The notes below the pieces were generated by a model. The model made no database searches and was not told the DNA's origin. It worked only from the letters and a program-made list of their open reading frames with translations. DNA of 64,000 bases from positions 186,001 to 250,000 of the forward strand of contig CAVSIP010000003.1 in NCBI GenBank assembly GCA_963728075.1, in the 5' to 3' direction. Made by a program: the position numbers and the translations under genes. This DNA comes from CAVSIP01 sp963728075 (GTDB lineage Bacteria; Actinomycetota; Actinomycetes; JAFAQI01; DASSKL01). Shown piece after piece: positions 25,753 through 36,006 of the stretch (position 1 is its first letter; each line of letters opens with the position of its first letter).

Positions 25753-26154
25753 ATGCCCTCCCTGTACCGACGGCCGGGCCGGCGGCCGGCTGCGCTGGTG
25801 GCCGGCGCCGCGCTGGTCACCCTCGCCGGGTGCGGTGGTGGCTCCGGCAGCGGCGGGCACGGTGCCACCGAGACCGGCTTCCTGCACGGCGACGCGAAGG
25901 CGCCGTGCGTGTGGATCGTGACCGACAGCGGGCGCATCGAGATCATGCCGCCCGGCGGCTGGAAGCTCGAGCTGCCGCACCGGAAGGTCGCTCTCTACGA
26001 CGGCAAGGGCAACCTCGTCGCGGTGGAGGGGCAGCGCGTACGGGTGCACGTCACCGGCCCCGCGCACGGCATCCCGGGGTGCCCCCTGCACCAGGGGCAC
26101 ACGGTGTACGGCATCAGCGGGGTCCAGCCGCTGCGGCCGGCGCCCCGGCAGTGA
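25753..26154 (+). CDS. Small lipoprotein, unknown function
   Basis: 133 residues. The N-terminus (MPSLYRRPGRRPAALVAGA followed by LVTLAGC) is a lipoprotein signal with lipobox LAGC, then a Gly/Ser linker. The mature domain is beta-rich (CVWIVTDSGRIEIMPPGGW, KVALYDGKGNLVAVEGQRV) and contains two further Cys (APCVW and GCPLH). It resembles small actinobacterial surface lipoproteins of unknown role. No clear Shine-Dalgarno is seen before the ATG. It converges with the MarR gene, 8 bp apart. Confidence 0.75.
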   Translation: MPSLYRRPGRRPAALVAGAALVTLAGCGGGSGSGGHGATETGFLHGDAKAPCVWIVTDSGRIEIMPPGGWKLELPHRKVALYDGKGNLVAVEGQRVRVHVTGPAHGIPGCPLHQGHTVYGISGVQPLRPAPRQ

Positions 26155-26162
26155 GCCCTGAG

Positions 26163-26579
26163 TCAGCGGCGAGCGACGTCGGTGCCCGCGAGGTGCTCGA
26201 GGACCAGCGCCAGCCGCGACAGCTCGTCGAGGTGCAGCTCGGTCAGACGCGCGATCGCGTCCTCGCCCCGAGCGGTGAGTCGCAGCCGGACGACTCGGCC
26301 GTCCCGCGCGTCGCGCTGCCGCTCGACGAAGCCGCCGGCCTCCGCGCGGTTGACCAGCTCCACCGCGCTGTGGTGCCGGAGCAGGAGGTAGTCGCCGACG
26401 TCCCCGATCGTCGGACCGCGTTCGTCGGGGTGGCCCTTCACCGCGAGCAGCAGCTGGTGCTGGGCATGGGTGAGCCCGACCTCCCGCGCCTGGGCCTCGC
26501 TCCATCGGTTGAACCGACGCAGAGCGGTCCGGAACTCGAGCAGCTCCGTGAAGTCCTGCTGGGACAGCTGTCGGGTCAC
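26163..26579 (-). CDS. MarR family transcriptional regulator
   Basis: 138-residue winged-helix regulator. The HTH and wing are visible: LTHAQHQLLLAVKGHPDERG, VGDYLLLRHHSAVELVNRAE and the DARDGRVVRLRLTARG wing. The start is uncertain: GTG 26579 (VTRQLSQQ) versus GTG 26597 or 26606. Longer frame upstream is shadow of the opposite strand. It is divergent from a DoxX-family gene, and a 17-bp palindrome (26630-26646) lies between them. MarR/DoxX pairs often respond to quinones or oxidants (recalled). Confidence 0.88.
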   Translation of the reverse strand: MTRQLSQQDFTELLEFRTALRRFNRWSEAQAREVGLTHAQHQLLLAVKGHPDERGPTIGDVGDYLLLRHHSAVELVNRAEAGGFVERQRDARDGRVVRLRLTARGEDAIARLTELHLDELSRLALVLEHLAGTDVARR

Positions 26580-26629
26580 AAGGACGGAGCCTCTCACCTT
26601 GGACACCCACGCGTCGACCGGATCGCCTG

Positions 26630-26646
26630 GGGACCATGATGGTCCC
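26630..26646. promoter_or_regulatory. Candidate MarR operator palindrome
   Basis: GGGACCA-TGA-TGGTCCC has perfect 7-bp arms with a 3-bp spacer, a typical MarR operator size. It is centred in the divergent MarR/DoxX intergenic region. Confidence 0.5.
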
Positions 26647-26690
26647 GGACACCGTTGCTGACTCATGCAGGCTCGCAGAAGGGACCGCCG

Positions 26691-27152
26691 ATGGTCGTAC
26701 GGCGCATCGCCCGCCCGCTCATGGCCGCCGTCTTCATCGCCGGTGGCATCGACACCCTGCGCAACCCGGCCTCCCGGGCACGCAAGGCGGAACCGGTGAC
26801 GGAGCCGCTCACCGAACCGCTGGCGAAGGTGGCGGGCGTCAGCCAGATCGACCCGCGCCAGGTCGTGCTGGCGGACGCCGGCGTCAAGATCGGTGCCGGC
26901 CTGCTGCTCGCCACGAACCGGCTGCCGAGACTGTCGGCCTTCCTGCTCGCCTGCAGCCTCGCGCCCACCACGGTCGCCGGCCACCCGTTCTGGGAGTCCC
27001 GTGACCGCGAGGAGCGGGCCCAGCAGCGGCTGCATTTCCTGAAGAACCTGGCCATCCTCGGCGGCCTGCTCATCGCGGCGGTGGACACGGGCGGGCGCGA
27101 GTCCGTACCGCACAAGGCGCGTCGCGCGCTGCAGCGCAACGGCGGGCGGTAG
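26691..27152 (+). CDS. DoxX family membrane protein
   Basis: 153-residue protein with four hydrophobic segments and the DoxX opening (RRIARPLMAAVFIAGGIDTL). A conserved GAGLLLATNRLPRLSAFLLA helix and a LHFLKNLAILGGLLIAAVD helix follow. DoxX proteins take part in thiol/quinone-linked redox homeostasis of the membrane. GAAGGGA precedes ATG 26691 by about 7 nt. Likely repressed by the divergent MarR. A small gene follows after 43 bp on the same strand. Confidence 0.9.
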   Translation: MVVRRIARPLMAAVFIAGGIDTLRNPASRARKAEPVTEPLTEPLAKVAGVSQIDPRQVVLADAGVKIGAGLLLATNRLPRLSAFLLACSLAPTTVAGHPFWESRDREERAQQRLHFLKNLAILGGLLIAAVDTGGRESVPHKARRALQRNGGR

Positions 27153-27195
27153 CGCTCTCTCGGAGCGGGTACCTCCTGCGTGGAGGAGGTGGCGG

Positions 27196-27420
27196 GTGTA
27201 CGACGACGACGCGCTGGCGGAGATCGGTCTCGTCGCGGAGCTCATCGACCGCGCGAACCAGTCCGCCGACCCGCTGGACGGAGCGACGGTCGACCGAGCC
27301 CTGGGCGTCGAGCTACCGCAGCCGCAGAGGCCCGGCAGCGCCGGACCCGGTGCGAACCTGCCCGGCCAGCCGACGGGCATCGGCGACGATCCGGTCGACC
27401 GCGAGCCCGTAGGGCCGTGA
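27196..27420 (+). CDS. Small conserved-looking hypothetical protein
   Basis: 74 codons from GTG 27196, with a strong GGAGGAGG 6 nt upstream. The first 40 residues (YDDDALAEIGLVAELIDRAN, then GATVDRALGVELP) look like the short helical actinobacterial proteins that end in a DRALGV motif. The Pro/Gly-rich remainder overlaps the 3' end of the convergent DUF309 gene by 108 bp. That overlap makes the C-terminal part suspect, but the N-terminal part plus Shine-Dalgarno supports a real gene. Confidence 0.5.
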   Translation: MYDDDALAEIGLVAELIDRANQSADPLDGATVDRALGVELPQPQRPGSAGPGANLPGQPTGIGDDPVDREPVGP

Positions 27421-27774
27421 GCCCGCCCAGGGCTGGAGGTTCTCGGCCCCGCGGTCCAGCAGCCGGCTGGCCCCGGTCGCATTGCCGCGCTGCAGGTGCG
27501 TGAGCCCGACGGCGAGCTGCGCCAGGCCCCGCCACAGCGACCGCTCGGCCTCCGGCGCGGCCTTCCACGTCGCCTCGAGCACCTCGTGCGCCTCGAACGG
27601 CCGCCCGTCGTCGAGCAGCCGCTGCGCCTCGGTCAGCGCCGGCTCCGGCGCGAGCGTCTCGTCCTCGTCGCGAGGCAGCCGACCTCGTGTGCCGCGGGCG
27701 AGCGGCCGCCCGGTGGCGTCCCGCGGCCGGGCGTTGCGCGGCCGGCCGCGCTCGTCGCGGTCGCGATCGCTCAC
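27313..27774 (-). CDS. DUF309 domain-containing protein
   Basis: 153 residues. A charged N-terminal tail (about 45 residues, Arg/Asp-rich) precedes the helical DUF309 domain with its hallmark PFEAHEVLEATWK and LWRGLAQLAVGLTHLQRGN; Glu/His residues there suggest metal binding. Function is unknown. GTG 27774 overlaps the epoxide hydrolase stop (GTGA), so they are coupled. The last 12 or so residues are low complexity. Confidence 0.88.
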   Translation of the reverse strand: MSDRDRDERGRPRNARPRDATGRPLARGTRGRLPRDEDETLAPEPALTEAQRLLDDGRPFEAHEVLEATWKAAPEAERSLWRGLAQLAVGLTHLQRGNATGASRLLDRGAENLQPWAGSRPYGLAVDRIVADARRLAGQVRTGSGAAGPLRLR

Positions 27775-28754
27775 CGACCGTGCACCTCGTCCAGCCAGCG
27801 CAGCAGCAGCTCGGTGACGAGCACCGGCTCCTCCTCCTGCGGGAAGTGCCCGACGGCGTCGAGCGCGTGCCACTCGTACGCGCCGACGACGTGACGCCCC
27901 GACCGGTGCGCCGTCGGCAGGAGCGCGCACGGGTCCGCGGTGCCGTGGACCACGAGCGTCGGAGCCTCGATCGGCCGTGCCATCGCCCGCGCGTAGCGTC
28001 GCCCGTCCGGGCGCAGCTGCGAGCGCCCGGCCCACCGGTGGTACTCCAGCGCGCTGTGCGCCACACCGGTGATGCGGATGGCCTCCCGGTAGCGCCGCTC
28101 GCTCTCCTCGTCCGGCCAGCCGGGACCGGACCACGCGTGCAGGAGGCGGCCCACCTCCGCTGCGTCGTCGCGGGTCAGCCAGCCCTCCGGGTGCACGGGG
28201 ACCTGGAACCGGAACAGGAACCCGGCCGCGCGCAGCTGCCCGCGCGGGTCACGCACCATGCCGGCGCGCAGGCTCAGCGGATGGGGTGAGGCGAGCGCCG
28301 CGAGCCCGCGTACGGCGGATGGGTGCAGTGCGGCCGCCGACCAGGCGAGCGCCCCCCCGACGTCGTGGCCGACGAGCACCGCCGAGCGCTCCCCCAGCGC
28401 GCGGACGATGCCGGCGATGTCCGCGGCCAGCGAGAACAGGTCGTACCCGCGGGGTGGCTTGTCGCTGCCGCCGTACCCCCGCAGGTCGGGTGCGACCACG
28501 CGGTAGCCGCCGGCGGCCAGGGCCGGCAGCTGGTGGCGCCAGGACCACCAGAACTCGGGGAAGCCGTGCAGCAGCAGCACCAGCGGGCCGGATCCGGCCT
28601 CGGCGAGGTGGAACCGTACCCCGTTCGCCGACACCTCACGGTGCTCCCACGGGCCGTCCACGAGGACGACCGACGGCTCGGCGAGCCTGCTCCCACGCGG
28701 GCCGCTACCGTCACTCCACCGCGGGCTGTCCGCCCCGGAACGGACGCGCGCCAC
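27771..28754 (-). CDS. Alpha/beta hydrolase, epoxide hydrolase-like
   Basis: 327-residue alpha/beta hydrolase with the epoxide hydrolase pattern: oxyanion HGFPEFWWSW (63-72), nucleophile Asp131 in GHDVGG, and His303 in GHFPQEE. Cap-domain tyrosines (YREAIR, LEYHRW) could activate the epoxide oxygen. It would open epoxides by forming an ester with Asp131. The start is GTG 28754; the first 27 residues are poorly conserved in type and a later start cannot be excluded. From memory its mycobacterial counterpart EphE lies in a comparable position relative to acs. Confidence 0.9.
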   Translation of the reverse strand: MARVRSGADSPRWSDGSGPRGSRLAEPSVVLVDGPWEHREVSANGVRFHLAEAGSGPLVLLLHGFPEFWWSWRHQLPALAAGGYRVVAPDLRGYGGSDKPPRGYDLFSLAADIAGIVRALGERSAVLVGHDVGGALAWSAAALHPSAVRGLAALASPHPLSLRAGMVRDPRGQLRAAGFLFRFQVPVHPEGWLTRDDAAEVGRLLHAWSGPGWPDEESERRYREAIRITGVAHSALEYHRWAGRSQLRPDGRRYARAMARPIEAPTLVVHGTADPCALLPTAHRSGRHVVGAYEWHALDAVGHFPQEEEPVLVTELLLRWLDEVHGR

Positions 28755-28791
28755 CGGTGCAGCGTGTCACATGTCGTCGCGTCCGTGCGCC

Positions 28792-29259
28792 TCAGCGCAG
28801 CTGGGCGGCGCGGATGGTCTCCTGCTGCGGGTCGGGGGCGACGGTCGGGTGCCGCGCCCACGCGATGTCGTCCTTCACGGTCTGGATCGTGCGCTCCGGC
28901 GGCTTCATCTTGGTGAGCTTGCGGGCTGCCGCCGCTGCGCACAGCAGCGCGATACCGCCCACGAGGAGCCCCATCACCATGAACCCGATCGCCTGGCTGG
29001 TGCCGAGGTAGGAGATCCCGAGAGCGCAGGCGGTGAGCAGCATGAGGAAGGCGGGCAGGCCGAACGCGGCGGCCACGCCGAGCAGGCCCGCGCTCTTCCC
29101 GGCCCGCACGGCCTCCTCGCGCATCTCCGCCTTGGCGAGCTCGATCTCCTTGTGCACGAGCGTGGACATGTCGCGCGTCATGCTGGCGACCAGCTCGCCG
29201 AGACTGCGCTCGTCCTGACTGCCGAGCGTCACCGGCGTCTCCCTCCGCACCGTCGTCAT
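28792..29259 (-). CDS. Phage-holin-like / DUF1469 membrane protein
   Basis: 155 residues with two transmembrane helices (about 58-82 and 86-108) after an amphipathic N-terminal helix rich in Lys/Glu (HKEIELAKAEMREEAVRAG), the signature of the actinobacterial 'phage holin family' proteins. Despite the name these are chromosomal membrane proteins of unknown function and no phage genes are nearby. The start is ATG 29259, with AGGGG 5 nt upstream. It lies 37 bp upstream of the epoxide hydrolase gene on the same strand. Confidence 0.87.
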   Translation of the reverse strand: MTTVRRETPVTLGSQDERSLGELVASMTRDMSTLVHKEIELAKAEMREEAVRAGKSAGLLGVAAAFGLPAFLMLLTACALGISYLGTSQAIGFMVMGLLVGGIALLCAAAAARKLTKMKPPERTIQTVKDDIAWARHPTVAPDPQQETIRAAQLR

Positions 29260-29373
29260 ATGGTCCCCTAGGAGCGCTCCCAGGGTTCTCACCGCCGGGC
29301 TACCCGAGACCGGCCGTGACGACACCGTGCGCGGAGCGTACGACTCCCGGTCACGCCGCGTCAGAGGAGGGGC

Positions 29374-30588
29374 ATGGATCTGCTGCTGGTGTTCGCTGTC
29401 ACGCTCATGGTGGCGGTGTTCGCCAGTGCGACGGCCTCGCGGTCGATCCTGTCCACCGCGGTGCTGTTCCTCGTCGCCGGTTTCGTCGTCGGTGACGGCG
29501 CGCTGGGGGTGGCCGGGCTCGAGCCGCGCGACCCGGTGGTCATCACCCTGTCCACGCTGGCGCTGTACTCCGTGCTGTTCACCGACGGCATGCACGCGGG
29601 CGTCGGCGACCTGCGCTCGGCGTGGCGGCTGCCGGGTCGAGCGCTGCTGCTCGGTATGCCGCTCACCTTCGTCGGCACGGCCCTGTTCGCCTGGCTGTTC
29701 ACCGGGCTGGACTGGAACGAGTCGATGCTGGTCGGCGCGGTGCTCGCCCCGACCGACCCGGTGTTCGCCGCGGCGATCGTCGGCCGGGAGGAGGTCCCGT
29801 GGCGGCTGCGCCACCTGCTCAACGTGGAGAGCGGGCTCAACGACGGGCTGGCTCTGCCGGTCGTCCTGATCCTGCTGTCCATGGTGGACGCCAGCTCGCA
29901 CACCTCCACCGCGACGGTGCTGTGGCAGCTGGCCCTCGGCGTCGCCGTCGGCATCGTCGTGCCGTGGGTCTGCCTGCGGATCGAGTCGCTGCCCTTCTTC
30001 CGGGCTTCCGGCCGCTACCAGCCGCTCAACGCGTTCGCGATCGGTGTGCTCGTCTTCGCGGTCTGCGAGGCGACGAGCGCGAACGAGTTCCTGGCAGCCT
30101 TCGCTGCTGGGTCCACCGTCGCCTCGGTCAGCCCGGCCGCGCGGTCGTCGTTCCAGCGGTTCGGTGAGCTGGTCGCCGAGCTGTTCAAGCTCGCGGCGAT
30201 CCTCGTGTTCGGGGCGCTGCTCGTACCCAGCACCTTCGAGGTCGACGCGCTCGCGTCCTGGGGCTTCGCCGCGCTCCTGCTGTTCGTGGTCCGCCCGGTG
30301 TCGATCGGGGTGTCCCTCGCCGGCGGCGGGCTGGACCGGCGAGAGTTCCTGGCGGCCGCGTGGTTCGGCCCGAAGGGATTCGCTTCGGTGACGTACGGGC
30401 TGCTCGTCCTGCAGTCCGGCGCCGTCCACGCCGGGCACATGTTCCAGCTCATCGCGCTGGCGATCGCGCTGTCGATCGTCCTGCACTCCTCCAGCGACCT
30501 GCCGATCGCCCGCTGGTTCCTCGCCGAGGAGGAGAAGGAGCAGCGCAGCAGCCGGATGCGCGCGCTGCTCACCCGCCGGACCAGCTGA
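29374..30588 (+). CDS. Cation:proton antiporter (NhaP-type, CPA1)
   Basis: 404-residue antiporter with about 11-12 hydrophobic helices. GAVLAPTDPVFAAAIVG and NVESGLNDGLALP carry the paired Asp/Asn residues of the ion-binding site in CPA1 antiporters. The C-terminal tail (EEEKEQRSSRMR) is short and charged, with no TrkA/RCK domain. It would exchange Na+ or K+ for H+. It has AGAGGAGG just before the ATG. It converges with acs, and a hairpin lies between them. Confidence 0.92.
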   Translation: MDLLLVFAVTLMVAVFASATASRSILSTAVLFLVAGFVVGDGALGVAGLEPRDPVVITLSTLALYSVLFTDGMHAGVGDLRSAWRLPGRALLLGMPLTFVGTALFAWLFTGLDWNESMLVGAVLAPTDPVFAAAIVGREEVPWRLRHLLNVESGLNDGLALPVVLILLSMVDASSHTSTATVLWQLALGVAVGIVVPWVCLRIESLPFFRASGRYQPLNAFAIGVLVFAVCEATSANEFLAAFAAGSTVASVSPAARSSFQRFGELVAELFKLAAILVFGALLVPSTFEVDALASWGFAALLLFVVRPVSIGVSLAGGGLDRREFLAAAWFGPKGFASVTYGLLVLQSGAVHAGHMFQLIALAIALSIVLHSSSDLPIARWFLAEEEKEQRSSRMRALLTRRTS

Positions 30589-30619
30589 CCCGCCCTCGAC
30601 CGCATGACGCGAGGGCGGG
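30589..30619. terminator. Convergent hairpin terminator (antiporter/acs)
   Basis: A perfect 10-bp inverted repeat (arms 30589-30598 and 30610-30619, 11-nt loop) starts immediately after the antiporter stop and ends 15 bp before the acs stop. No T-tract. Confidence 0.6.
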
Positions 30620-30634
30620 GGCGCACGAAGGCGG

Positions 30635-32608
<1,974 letters not shown>

Positions 32609-32682
32609 CGCTCCTCCGCTTCGCGCTCGGCGTCGAGCCTCCAACCTCGCGCATGCCCGCCGGGTGCGGCAAGCCGGGGTGG

Positions 32683-33513
32683 TCAGTACCGCTCGCGCCG
32701 TACGGCAGAGCGGTTGGCGTACCACGCCACGCCCGCCGTGACCGCCATCGCACCCGCCACCAGCGCACCCGTGCGAGGGCTCGGCGCCGGCGGCAGCCCG
32801 CGCACCCGCAGCCGCGGCATCCGGTCGCGCAGGCTCACGGGGTGCCGGAACTCCAGCACCGGCCAGTCCTGCTCCGCGGCGACCCGGCGCAGGGCGCGGT
32901 CGGGGTTGACGGCGTGCGGGTGCCCCACGGTCTCGAGCATGGGCACGTCGGTGGCCGAGTCGCTGTAGGCGTACGAGCCGGCCAGGTCGTAGCCGTACGT
33001 CTCGGCGAGCCGCCGGATCTCCGACGCCTTGTGCTCGCCGTACGCGTAGAACGCGATGTCGCCCGTGTAGCAGCCGTTCGCCACCACCATCCGGGTGGCG
33101 ACCACGTGGTCTGCGCCGACCATCTCCCCGATGGGGCCGACGACCTCCTCGCCGCTGCTCGAGACGATCACGACGTCCCGGCCGTCGGCGTGGTGCTGCT
33201 CGATGAGCGAGGCGGCCTCGTCGTAGATGAACGGGTTGATCAGCTCGTGCAGCGTCTCCGCGACGATCTCGCGGACCTGCTCGACGTCCCAGCCGGCGCA
33301 CAGCACCTTCAGGTAGTCGCGCATGCGGTCCATCTGCGAGGCGTCGGCGCCACCCACCAGGTAGACGAACTGCGCGTACGTCGCCTTGAGCAGGGCCCGG
33401 CGGTTGATGAGGCCGCCCTCGTAGAAAGGGCGTCCGAAAGCGAGGGCGCTCGACTTCGCGATGATCGTCTTGTCGAGGTCGAAGAACGCCGCCGTGCGGG
33501 GAGCCGGCTCCAC
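32683..33513 (-). CDS. HAD-IB family hydrolase (SerB-like)
   Basis: 276-residue HAD phosphatase of subfamily IB. The nucleophile motif is FFDLDKT (Asp12/Asp14), motif II is IVSSSGEE, and motif III/IV is YAYSDSATDVPMLE. The C1 cap is alpha-helical as in phosphoserine phosphatase/LPLAT-associated enzymes. A C-terminal hydrophobic helix (about 248-264, followed by RRER) may tether it to the membrane. It starts at GTG 33513, 74 bp upstream of acs on the same strand. The substrate is probably a small phosphoester such as a phospho-amino acid or lipid head group. Confidence 0.9.
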   Translation of the reverse strand: MEPAPRTAAFFDLDKTIIAKSSALAFGRPFYEGGLINRRALLKATYAQFVYLVGGADASQMDRMRDYLKVLCAGWDVEQVREIVAETLHELINPFIYDEAASLIEQHHADGRDVVIVSSSGEEVVGPIGEMVGADHVVATRMVVANGCYTGDIAFYAYGEHKASEIRRLAETYGYDLAGSYAYSDSATDVPMLETVGHPHAVNPDRALRRVAAEQDWPVLEFRHPVSLRDRMPRLRVRGLPPAPSPRTGALVAGAMAVTAGVAWYANRSAVRRERY

Positions 33514-33586
33514 CTCTCAGAGAATACGGCGGATTTGCCGTCCTGCCGGTTTGCCTGGCTCGAGCGGGGGGCACAGCCAGCGACGG

Positions 33587-33683
33587 ACGGACCCATGACG
33601 GTCCGTGATGAGCGGATCCGGCTCATCCCCCCCGGAGTCGGATCTGTCGACGACCCCCGCTATCCCCCCCGGCGGGGGTCGTC
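33587..33683. repeat. Three consecutive hairpins upstream of the Tad operon
   Basis: In the 260-bp divergent gap between the HAD and Tad genes lie three separate perfect inverted repeats. Arms are 33587-33593/33600-33606 (7 bp, 6-nt loop), 33607-33613/33621-33627 (7 bp, 7-nt loop) and 33649-33660/33672-33683 (12 bp, 11-nt C-rich loop). They end 90 bp before the Tad start codon. They could be regulator-binding sites or leader/attenuator structures. Confidence 0.6.
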
Positions 33684-33773
33684 TGTTGCACGGGGTCCCC
33701 CAGCGCCCGGGTTGCGTCCACAGATTGCCGGCAGGGTGGTGCCGGCGGCGGGCGCCGGTGCCACGGTCGCCGC

Positions 33774-34843
33774 ATGCCCGAGACCGTGACCGCGCGTCCC
33801 CTGTACGTCGGCGCGCATGCTCCCCTGCTCGACGAGGTGCTCCGCCTGGCCGCGGCCGCCGGGGTGGAGCTCGACGTGGTGCCCGACCCGGGTGCCGCAC
33901 GCCGGCAGTGGCTGGCGGCTCCGCTGGTGCTCGTCGGTGGCGACGTGGCCGAACAGGCGGCCGCCGTCGGGCTGCCGCGCCGCGAGGACGTCCTGCTCGT
34001 CACCGCCGACCTCGACGACGCCCAGGTGTGGCAGCGCGCGGTGCACGTCGGTGCCCGGCGGATCGCGTTCCTGCCGGAGGCCGAGGCGTGGCTGGTCGAC
34101 GAGCTCGCGGACGTGGTCGCCGGGGGCCGGGCGCGCTGCGTGGCCGTGGTCGGCGGCCGTGGCGGCGCGGGGGCCACGACGCTCGCCGTGGCCCTCGCCG
34201 TGACCGGTACGCGCACCGGTCGCAGCACGCTGCTCGTCGACGGCGACCCCCTCGGCGGCGGCATCGACCTGGCCCTCGGCGGCGAGTCGACGACCGGTGT
34301 CCGCTGGCCGGAGCTGGTGACCGCGAGCGGCCGGGTGAGCCCGCTCGCCCTGCGCGAGGCGCTGCCGGCCATCGATGCGCTCAGCGTGCTGTCGTGGGAC
34401 CGCAGTGACGTGCTCGACGTGCCCGCCGACGCGATGAGCGCCGTGCTCAACGCCGGGCTGCGCGGCGGCGACCTCGTCGTCGTCGACCTGCCGCGGCGGG
34501 TCGGCGACGCCGCTTCCGTCGCGCTCGCGGCCGCCGACCTCACGCTGCTGGTCGTCCCGGCCGAGGTGCGCGCGGTGGCCGCCGCGGCCCGGGTCGCTGC
34601 CGCCGTCTCCGCCGCCTGTGCCGACCTGCGCGTCGTGGTGCGGGACCCGGCGCCCTCCGGTCTGTCGGCCGAGGTGGTCGCGGAGCTCTCGGGCTGCCGC
34701 TCGCCGGTCACCTGCGCGCGGAGCCGGGGCTGGACCGGGCCCTCGAGTCCGGGGAGCCGCCCGGTCGGCGCGGGCGCGGCCCGCTCGCGTCGTTCTGCCA
34801 CGGCCTGCTGGCCGAGCTGCTGCAGCCGGGTCGAGCCGCGTGA
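33774..34843 (+). CDS. CpaE/Ssd-like Tad pilus protein, apparent frameshift
   Basis: P-loop MinD/CpaE-superfamily protein of the actinobacterial Ssd type. Its ATPase motif is the deviant GGRGGAGATT (127-136), lacking the usual Lys, and DVVVVDLPR-like GDLVVVDLPRRVGD is Walker B-like. These proteins localise Tad secretion. The N-terminal 306 codons are in the frame of ATG 33774. From about 34692 the protein-like sequence continues in the -1 frame (LPLAGHLRAEPGLDRALESG, then LASFCHGLLAELLQ) to TGA 34841-34843, which overlaps the next start as GTGA. One missing G near 34692 explains this. Unshifted, the frame runs on to 35039 through nonsense. It is either a sequencing error or a mutation truncating the last 50 residues. 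Confidence 0.8.
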
Positions 34844-36006
34844 CCGCCGCCGTACCCTCGCTGGCCGACCGGGTACGGCTGCGGCTCGCCCGGGAGGGCG
34901 CGGAGCCGACCACCGCCCGCCTCGCCCGCCTGGTGCGCGAGGAGGCCGGGCCGCGCAGCGACGACGAGGTGCTCGCCGCGCTGCGCGTGCTCCAGGCGGA
35001 GATGACCGGCACCGGGTTGCTGGAGCCGCTGCTGGCTGACCCCGCGGTGACCGACGTCCTGGTGAACGGCCCAGCCGAGGTGTGGGTCGACCGCGGCAGC
35101 GGGCTCGAGCGCAGCGGTGTCACCTTCCCCGACGCTGCGGCCGTGCGCCGGCTCGCGCAGCGGCTCGCCGTGTCCTGCGGGCGCCGCCTCGACGACGCCT
35201 CTCCCTACGTCGACGCCCGTACGCGCGACGGGGTCCGCGTGCACGCGGTGCTGCCGCCGGTGGCTCCCGACGGCGTGTGCATCTCGCTGCGGGTGCCGCC
35301 ACGCCGGGCGTACTCGCTCGGGTCCCTGGTCGCCGCGGGCTCGCTGCCCGAGCCGTGCGCCGCGCTCCTGCGCCGCGTCGTGCGATCGCGGGTCGCCTTC
35401 CTGGTCACCGGCGGCACCGGTACGGGCAAGACCACGCTGCTCGCCACGCTGCTGGGCGAGGTCGACCGGGGCGACCGGCTCGTCCTCGTGGAGGACTCGC
35501 TCGAGCTGCGGCCCGAGCACCCGCACGTCGTCCGGCTGGAGGCGCGTCCGGCCAACGCCGAGGGTGGTGGGTCCGTGCCCCTGGCCGCGCTGGTCCGGCA
35601 GGCCCTGCGCATGCGGCCGGACCGCATCGTGGTGGGGGAGGTGCGCGGCGCGGAGGTGGCCGACCTGCTCGCGGCCCTCAACACGGGGCACGACGGCGGG
35701 TGCGGCACCCTGCACGCGAACCGTCCGCAGGACGTGCCGGCACGGTTGGAGGCGCTGGCAGCTGCCGGCGGCCTCGGCCGAGAGGCCCTGCACAGCCAGC
35801 TCGCCGCGGCGCTGCATGTCGTCATCCACCTCCGACGCGACACCGCCGGCCGGCGGGGGGTCGCCGAGATCGCCGTCCTGGGCCGCGGGGACGACGGGTA
35901 CGTCCGCGCCGTCCCCGCCTACCGGGTCACCGACCGGCGCTGGGTGGTGGACGCCGGCGCCGATCGGCTCGAGCAGCTGCTCGGCGCCCGCGAGGCCGAC
36001 ACGTGA
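34840..36006 (+). CDS. CpaF/TadA-family pilus assembly ATPase
   Basis: 388-residue secretion ATPase powering Tad pilus assembly. Walker A GGTGTGKTT is at 191-199, the Asp box region VLVEDSLELRPEH follows, then Walker B RPDRIVVGEVRG and the His box GHDGGCGTLHANRP. The N-terminal domain has VTDVLVNGPAEVWVDRGSG, typical of CpaF. GTG 34840 overlaps the intact-frame stop of the CpaE-like gene, and its own stop overlaps the next gene, so this is a tightly coupled operon. It would form a cytoplasmic hexamer on the TadB/TadC platform. Confidence 0.94.
   Translation: MTAAVPSLADRVRLRLAREGAEPTTARLARLVREEAGPRSDDEVLAALRVLQAEMTGTGLLEPLLADPAVTDVLVNGPAEVWVDRGSGLERSGVTFPDAAAVRRLAQRLAVSCGRRLDDASPYVDARTRDGVRVHAVLPPVAPDGVCISLRVPPRRAYSLGSLVAAGSLPEPCAALLRRVVRSRVAFLVTGGTGTGKTTLLATLLGEVDRGDRLVLVEDSLELRPEHPHVVRLEARPANAEGGGSVPLAALVRQALRMRPDRIVVGEVRGAEVADLLAALNTGHDGGCGTLHANRPQDVPARLEALAAAGGLGREALHSQLAAALHVVIHLRRDTAGRRGVAEIAVLGRGDDGYVRAVPAYRVTDRRWVVDAGADRLEQLLGAREADT

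Noticed and set aside
23152..26154. A 1000-codon open frame and a 921-codon frame on the opposite strand (22961-25726)
   Set aside because: Both are compositional shadows in GC-rich DNA. The real genes in this stretch are the small membrane protein, TetR, acyl-CoA dehydrogenase and lipoprotein, each with domain motifs and start signals.
28792..29259. Prophage remnant suggested by a 'holin' protein
   Set aside because: The protein belongs to a chromosomal actinobacterial membrane family and no other phage gene, integrase or attachment site is nearby.
34686..34697. Programmed -1 frameshifting in the CpaE-like gene
   Set aside because: The site CTC TCG GGC is not a slippery heptamer and no downstream stimulator was evident; a single-base indel is simpler.
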